Assembly (NCBI GenBank): GCA_019055375.1
Contig: JAHQIW010004261.1
Location: forward strand, 31,514 to 95,513
DNA: 64,000 nucleotides
Direction: 5' to 3'
DNA from: Parelaphostrongylus tenuis
Taxonomy: Eukaryota; Nematoda; Chromadorea; Rhabditida; Metastrongylidae
Of the stretch, positions 59,171-64,000 are shown piece after piece (within the stretch, counting starts at the first letter, position 1; each line of letters starts with the position of its first letter). The translations under genes were made by a program, and so were the position numbers. The notes under the pieces were generated by a model. It was not told where the DNA came from. It saw only the letters and a list, made by a program, of their open reading frames with translations, and searched no databases.

Positions 59171-60236
59171 CACTCACTTTTTATTGTTCGAAAAAAGTTC
59201 GTAGAAATTGATAACTAACTGCATAGTCTCAAGAAATCCTCTTGAATTAGAGAAGGTAGACTGCAACTGCAAAACGTTATAGTTTATTAATTAGTAGAAC
59301 GTACTATGGGAATCTTTCCATATATCAAGCTTACTGGCAAAGTCGAGATCTCCCGAGATCTCGATTGACTACAAAAACATCAAAAATTCAAGAGAAAATG
59401 TTCAGCAACAGCTGAATCTACATCAATTTTCATAAGGCTGTATTTTTTTCTTTAAGAAAAGAAAACTTTTAGGCAACAATAGCATTAGTATTGCTGATTT
59501 TTATTCATACAGGTGTCTCATCAGTGATATTACATCGTTTATTGATGACAATATTTCAGTAATGAACCAAATTTTCATTGGAGCATACACCGTTTTCTAA
59601 CCGTACGAACGGCGCTCCCAGCTGAGGGTCATAAATACCCTCATGATCCTTAACTAAGAGACGGATATAGAAATCGATGCACGCAGAGCAAAGTACGCCA
59701 TTCTCGTTATTTGATTAGGGTTTTTTTTTCGCCGTTTTGCAGAAATTTTTGGAATTTTTGTACTACTGTTGTAGACAAAGATTTTCTCTTTTCGCTCAGA
59801 TGATTTTGGTTTAGTTATCTGCGTCTTGTATAAAGAAAAAAAAATTGGTTTATTACGAAATTATGCCGATTTTGACAACTAATTCACTGTATTGAAATGC
59901 ATGGAGGACATCACAATAAAAAAACTTTAATTTAAATCTACCATAGTTTTATACAGGACTCAAGAGCTATTATAGTGAATAACGATTGAAAACAATGACT
60001 AATTTACAACAAAAATGATATTGCATACTGTACTCGATGCTGATTCATCGATAACTCTCATTATACCTAAGTTTATATCAATCATTCGTATATTTCCATT
60101 TATACAAAGTTGAATTAAGCGAGAAAAGGTTGAGTACTTATGAATAGTGGAAGAATTCTGAGCGGTAAGGGAAAGCCGTATTTGAATAAAAGGCATAAAA
60201 CAATGGCATTATGCAAACTATACCTTTCCTTCGAGT
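59171..60236. other. Intergenic; one short repeat match
   Basis: The segment 59280-59410 resembles the cluster at 22260-22390 and 22890-23010. Otherwise nothing is seen. Confidence 0.35.
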
Positions 60237-60292
60237 GCTTTATTAAGACCACGCTCAAATTTCAATAGATCCTTTCATTATTATTTGAGCCT
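60237..60292. repeat. Solo terminal repeat of the MITE-like element
   Basis: GACCACGCTCAAATTTCAAT and ATTATTTGAGCC match the terminal inverted repeat of the element at 38099-38485 (right end, reverse complement) over about 55 bases. The rest of the element is absent. It lies about 90 bases from the inner boundary of the right arm of the large inverted duplication. Confidence 0.6.
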
Positions 60293-60380
60293 ATATATAC
60301 TATATATACTAAGAGTGTAAAGCGTAGGTCGTCGATAACTATATATAAGGAGTGTGACGCTCCCGAGAGAACTGACTATG

Positions 60381-62455
60381 AAATTTGAACAACGAAGTCC
60401 CAGAACAACCATAAGCTGGGATGTATTCAAATCATTAGTCGGCTCTTGGGAAGATGCCTTTGTCGGCAACATCGACGACGAATATAATCGGCTCGTTGAA
60501 TGTCTTCACATTAGCGCTCTGAAAGCCAAGAGTCTTAAGGTCACGAAGAGACGGCTGTCTCCGCATACACTCGAGCTGATACGTCAACGTGGAATTGCAC
60601 GAGCTGCAGGCAACCGAACTCTTACATCCGAACTTGCGAAACGATGCAGAGAAGCGATAAAAGAAGACCTCAAAGAAAAAAGAGCAGCAATTAAGGCAGA
60701 AGCTGCAGAAGCTGGGAAGAGCATTCGCAAAGCCCAGCGAGGCTTCGTGAACTATAAGACCAAGATGATTGCACATCGATGCCCTGCCGGGACACTTACA
60801 GCTTCGAGAAGGGCTATGGAGAAAATCATTCACCAATACTACTCGGATCTCTTCGCTAGCCATATCCTCTTACCGTCATATAAATTGAAAGAGGACGAAT
60901 ATGTCGTTCCATCGGTCCTACCTTCCGAAATCCGACATGCTATCTCGTCGGTGAAGAACAGAACAACACCCGGTCCAGACACGATTAGACCAGGGCCTGC
61001 CGTCAGTTCTCATCAACACCCTGGCTCAGCTTTTCACTCACTACCTGTCAGAATGCTAGGTCCCCATTCGATGAAAAACCAGTAACACCGTATTGTTTTT
61101 AAAATAGGGAGACCTTCACGACATAGGCAATCATCGCCCAATCTGCTTACTGTCCCTTTTCTATAAACTCTTTACTCGAGTTATCCTAAACAGGATTGAC
61201 AGAACACTGGACGAAGGACAGCCATGCGAACAAGCAGGGTTCCGAAAAGGATTTAGTACCATAGACTACATCCACACGATTACAAGACTCACTGAAGTTT
61301 CACGAGAGTACAAGCAACCACTCTGTCTCACTTTCATCGATCTGAAGAAAGCCTTTGATTCAGTGGAAACAGAAGCGGTTATAGAGGCTCTGGATAACCA
61401 GGGCGTCCCTACTCGGTAGATAATGATCCCTCGTGAGCTTTATAAAGATTTGACGACCTAAATTTCTCCATTCTACAACGACATCACTATTGACGTAAGA
61501 GGAGGGGTTCGACAAGGCGATACAATTTCGCTAAAACTATTCACTGCCACCCTACAAAACGTTATGCGAACATTAGAATGGGACGAAATGGGAGTGAAAA
61601 TTGACGGTCGACAGTTAAACCATTTCCGCTTTGCTGACGATATTGTTCTCATAACACCAAATATCAGCCAAACGGAACGGATTTTGACCGATTTCGATAA
61701 CGCCTGTGGAAAGATTGGTCTTTAACTAAATCTTCCGAAAACGACGTTCATGAGGAGCGAAAGGATTTTGAATGCCCCATTTACGCTTGACGGAACGACA
61801 ATTTCCGAATGCTCCAGTTACATCTATCTAGGTCGTGAAATCAACATGATGAACGACTTAGCCCCAGAGTTGAGCAGGAGGGAACGAGCGGCTTGAGGAA
61901 CGTTTAAGAGCATCGAAGATGTAGTGAAGAGGACAAAGAACATCCGACTCCGTGCCCACCTTGTCGACTCGACAATTATCCCTGCCCAAACGTATGCAGC
62001 AGAAACCTGGCCGCTACGTAAGCAGGATGAAAGATCACTTGGAGTTATCGAACGCGCAGTCGAAAGGTCGATGCTAGGAGTATCCCGTATCTCGCAAATG
62101 AGAGAAAGGATCCGAAGTTCCGACCTACGTCAACGATCGAAAATCAGAGACGCCGTCCTATACGCCAGGATTTCAAAAATAAGGTGGGCCGGACACGTGA
62201 TGCGCTTCAACGACAACCGATGGACGAGAGCCGTTACCGACTGGATTCCTAGGGACGTCAAGCGCTCTAAAGGAAGACCACTGACCCGTTGGTCCGATTT
62301 CTTCACGACAGCGAAAGAAGAAAAGATATGATGCTCAGCGAATTCCTAGAGCGAGGAGGACCCACTGGGCTACTCTTGCACGCGATAGGGAAAAATGGAG
62401 GAGTTGCTGGTACCCGCTCGAGTCACTCGACGATCAACGGGACGACAGGTGATAC
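60381..62455 (+). mobile_element. RTE element, truncated copy in the right palindrome arm
   Basis: Mirror of 49926-52006. It begins within the region between endonuclease and reverse transcriptase (FEQRSPRTTISWDVFKSLVG, open to 61085), then continues in broken frames through FIDLKKAFDSVETEAV (about 61335-61385) and FRFADDIVLI (about 61625-61655) to the C-terminal frame 61924-62331. It has the same lesions as the left copy. Differences seen are one substitution (Ser for Asn in QRSPRTT), a 1-bp insertion near 62320 that ends the last frame early, and a change near 62342. The 5' half of the element is missing, cut exactly at the arm boundary, not by reverse-transcription truncation. Confidence 0.9.
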
Positions 62456-62534
62456 AGGAGATACGATGTTTTTGAGCGAGATGGCAATAGTCGATTGAAC
62501 GGTTTAGTTACGTAAAACCACGTTTGGTTCACTC

Positions 62535-62803
62535 ACCTGTATCACCTGTATCACCTGTAGTCCCGTTGATCGTCGAGTGACTCGAGCGGGTACCAGCAAC
62601 TCTTCCATTTTTCCCTGTCGCGTGCAAGAGTAGCCCAGTGGGTCCTCCTCGCTCTAGGGTTTCGCTGAGCATCATATCTTTCTTCTTTCGCTGTCGTGAA
62701 GAAATCGGACCAACGGGTCAGTGGTCTTCCTTTAGAGCGCTTGACGTCCCTAGGAATCCAGTCGGTAACGGCTCTCGTCCATCGGTTGTCGTTGAAGCGC
62801 ATA
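62535..62803 (-). mobile_element. RTE 3' fragment, minus strand (mirror copy)
   Basis: Mirror of 49585-49853, identical in its coding part (62551-62802). Tail to tail with the RTE copy ending at 62455. Confidence 0.85.
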
Positions 62804-63283
62804 CGTTTTACGTTAGTTCACCATCCAGAAAAATATCGATTGATTCTGTCGAGGTTTGAAAAAAATCATTTTCTAATAGATTAAGGTGTATCGCTCTCTC
62901 AAAATCACGGATGACCTAGAGATGACATCTTTTCCCTAACAAAACTGCGCTGATCTTAAGGGTACGTGAAATCGCGTGAAGAACACGTTATATGACGTAC
63001 ATTTGCACGACTTCGAATTATGTGCTTTCCCCTCGACAAAAGCTTTTTTCCTCCATTTTTCTTGTGTTTGGGTTGGGGTTTGGGCGGTTTCATGGTTATT
63101 TAGTGAAATTACTAGAAAGCGTTGTTTCAAATCTTCCTTGATTCGCATTGTTTCAAGCAGTTACTACTTACGAGTGAATTGCATTCGTTTCGTTTATGAT
63201 GTTCGCCCGTTTCTCATTTGTATTCATTTCATCGTTGCCCTCTGTTCAGAAGCTTTTCAGTTCCATCATCGCTTCGTGTTGTG

Positions 63284-63392
63284 ATGGCTGAGCGTGTGGA
63301 AGCCTATCTGGCCAAAAATAAGAAGTCAGCCAAAACGATGTTGCGGATATCTGATTGAAGTTCGAGCAGCTTTTATACAAGAAAGTAGGGGT
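63284..63392 (+). pseudogene. Duplicate of rpn-9 exon 1
   Basis: Mirror of 48996-49104: ATG at 63284, MAERVEAYLAKNKKSAKT, then the same TGA and frame break before KFEQLLYKK. It has no downstream exons within the window. The matching lesions show that exon 1 was already damaged before the inverted duplication, or that the arms have been homogenised since. Confidence 0.75.
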
Positions 63393-63480
63393 TTTTTTGT
63401 AGCCCTTGTGAAGAGTTGTGGTTCCATGGACTTTCTAAGTTTTTTTTTTGATTGGTTTCTCTGAATAAGAATCTGCGAAC

Positions 63481-63727
63481 GGCTCAGGCTTAGGCTTAGG
63501 CCTTATGTTTACTGAAGGTTAGGCTTGGATTTAAACTTTTTTGGGCTTAAGCTTATGTTTAGACTGAGGCTTAGGTTGGTTTAGACTGAGTCTCAGGCTT
63601 AAGCTTAGGTTTAGATTGAGGCTTAGACTGGTTAGACTGAGTCTTAGGCTTAAGCTCAGGTTTAGACTGAGGCTTAGGCTTAGATTTTAGGCTTGGATTC
63701 ATGCTTAGCAGGCTTAGGCCTAGGCTC
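63481..63727 (-). repeat. Degenerate interstitial telomere-like array (TTAGGC)n, mirror copy
   Basis: Reverse complement of 48661-48907; reads as TTAGGC-type hexamers on the plus strand (GGCTTAGGCTTAGGCCTTAT). Confidence 0.8.
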
Positions 63728-63840
63728 AGACAGTTGATGGGACAACGACACTCCACTAGCGTCATTTCTTCTATTTCTTTTTTATTGTTATTTGCGTCAT
63801 TACAAGTCACTGTTTACGGGTCACAGCAATTTTTTTATAT

Positions 63841-63957
63841 TCAATTCGCTTCTCGTAATCGTTCTCCAGTAAGGTCTTCGAATATTTGACGTGCTCCGAC
63901 TGCTGCTTAAGGAGTTCGTATTCTTTATGAGTGTCGTATAATGCCGATGGAGACATT
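63841..63957 (-). repeat. Repeat family C, mirror copy with open frame
   Basis: Mirror of the open frame 48431-48547 (SALYDTHKEYELLKQQSE), unchanged. The surrounding family C sequence continues to the window end. Confidence 0.6.
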
Positions 63958-64000
63958 TCCCTTGAAATCTGGAGCTTACCAATCCAAGACTTCTCTCTAG

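Larger units (their letters stand above)
60381..64000 (-). repeat. Right arm of the large inverted duplication
   Basis: Reverse complement of 48388-52006, reaching the end of the window, so its true length is unknown. The spacer between the arms is 52007-60380 (8,374 bases) and contains the 5' third of the left RTE, the intact secreted-protein gene and several repeats. Confidence 0.92.

Noticed and set aside
1..64000. CRISPR array, bacterial operon or prophage
   Set aside because: Repeats are dispersed or inverted, with no regular spacer pattern. Genes have spliceosomal introns, so the sequence is eukaryotic.

Overview
The window looks like nuclear DNA of a nematode, probably a strongylid (hookworm-like) species. 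This is inferred from four things seen here: short introns with TTTNAG-type acceptors, degenerate arrays of the nematode telomere hexamer (TTAGGC/GCCTAA), RTE-clade retrotransposons and Penelope-like elements, and many tRNA-derived SINE-like repeats. It is gene-poor and repeat-rich. No bacterial operons, rRNA genes, CRISPR arrays or convincing tRNA genes were seen.

The best protein-coding gene is at 54361-56088 (minus). It has five exons that join in frame to a 230-residue secreted protein with an N-terminal signal, five cysteines and three N-glycosylation sequons. Four related loci share its exon structure. The copy at 1-1081 (minus) runs off the left edge and has a 1-nt deletion in exon 2. 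The copy at 8061-14752 (plus) has a 5.5-kb second intron filled by a Penelope-like endonuclease fragment and a piggyBac relic, and a frameshifted exon 4. The copy at 31621-33026 (plus) has a ruined exon 3. A lone signal-peptide exon lies at 26948. The window thus holds one apparently intact and four decaying members of a small secreted-protein family that I cannot name.

The other conserved gene is a proteasome lid subunit Rpn9/PSMD13 homolog on the minus strand (49104 down to 42811). A roughly 2.4-kb internal block is duplicated in tandem, and both copies carry lesions, so I call it a pseudogene. One duplication junction falls at a telomere-like repeat.

The right third is dominated by a large inverted duplication: 48388-52006 reappears in reverse complement, almost identical, at 60381-64000, where the window ends. 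The arms carry the rpn-9 first exon, a degenerate telomeric array, an RTE 3' fragment and two thirds of an RTE element; the secreted-protein gene lies in the 8.4-kb spacer. A second, smaller inverted structure (976-bp arms, about 99% identical) spans 2679-7005 around a Penelope-like reverse transcriptase remnant.

Mobile elements from left to right: RTE 3' fragment (1.5 kb), Penelope-like RT (5.3 kb), Penelope-like GIY-YIG domain (10.2 kb), piggyBac relic (11.3-12.8 kb), a complete Merlin-type DNA transposon with a frameshifted transposase (18.0-19.3 kb), a 5'-truncated RTE with target-site duplication (34.3-35.4 kb), a 387-bp MITE-like element (38.1 kb), and a near full-length RTE (49.9-53.2 kb) with its inverted partial copy (60.4-62.5 kb). 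Several SINE-like and unclassified repeat families are scattered between them. All coordinates of repeats were read by eye and should be taken as accurate to within a few to a few tens of bases unless a splice site or codon fixes them.
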